This document shows positions 63,894 through 64,000 of a stretch of 64,000 nt of DNA, one piece after another. This DNA comes from Forficula auricularia (Eukaryota > Arthropoda > Insecta > Dermaptera > Forficulidae): contig JALMQS010000104.1 in NCBI GenBank assembly GCA_024734495.1, positions 1,662,054-1,726,053 on the forward strand, written 5' to 3'. A program made the position numbers and the translations under genes. How positions within the stretch are numbered: position 1 is the first letter of the stretch; the number at the start of each line of letters is the position of its first letter. A model generated the notes under the pieces. It worked only from the letters and a program-made list of their open reading frames with translations, ran no database searches and was not told the DNA's origin.

Positions 63894-64000
63894 ATATGGT
63901 GCTAATATAAAATGTAAATCAATGAAAACAGATAAAACCTGAATCGAACTCGGTTTAAACTAAAACGTCTAGCATTTTTCATTAGTTTTGGAATAGTCAG

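Overview
This is AT-rich eukaryotic DNA, almost certainly from an insect. It is dominated by transposable elements and repeats. The only piece of a host gene I can support is one exon on the minus strand (45673..45878). It encodes the first half of an immunoglobulin domain of the Beaten path (Beat) type, with a clean acceptor and a GTAAGT donor. Much of the window is therefore probably intron or flank of a beat-like gene, although no neighbouring exon was found. Three runs of exactly 100 N (16001, 28913, 51882) are scaffold gaps. Each lies at a palindrome, a duplication or a microsatellite.

Layout. 1-9.9 kb and 14.1-14.8 kb hold several copies of a hairpin-ended repeat rich in C/G tracts, called family A here, some joined head to tail. 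A hAT element with an 8-bp target duplication lies at 1.4-2.0 kb and tRNA-derived SINE pieces at 5.2 and 7.4 kb. 10.1-12 kb is a nest of inverted SINEs and a foldback element. 12.6-13.5 kb is a TA-flanked inverted-repeat element. 15.3-16 kb is a palindrome carrying 118-bp satellite units. 16.9-17.8 kb is a palindromic mariner-like derivative with a SINE at its centre. 18.2 kb is a MITE. 19.2-22.0 kb is an inverted-repeat element that has received a pogo-like MITE and contains an endonuclease remnant split by an RTE-type LINE. 24.3-33.2 kb is a ~4.2-kb direct duplication across a gap. Each copy contains a ~2.6-kb LTR, and one copy runs on into a polypurine tract and retrotransposon interior. 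33.3-36.8 kb contains tandem repeats, including eleven 118-bp satellite units.

From 40 kb on there are 5'-truncated non-LTR retrotransposons of one related group (40.9, 44.0, 52.5, 56 and 58.5-59.9 kb), a foldback element with ~430-bp arms (43.2-45.4 kb), the Beat exon, a Penelope-like GIY-YIG remnant (46.1 kb), a Helitron-like element with a G-rich interior (47.5-48.5 kb) and a fairly complete LINE with ORF1 and the start of ORF2 (49.7-51.9 kb). The last 8 kb is mostly unannotated AT-rich DNA with small hAT remnants.

The most informative relationships are these: (1) a tRNA-derived SINE shares its 3' tail with the LINE at 56 kb; (2) a hammerhead-like motif recurs at eight loci, mostly inside inverted repeats, one of which adjoins Penelope-like coding sequence; (3) a hairpin apparently made by template switching is present in only one of the two duplicated copies; (4) there are several datable nested insertions with exact target duplications. 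All identifications are by eye, and no database search was run.
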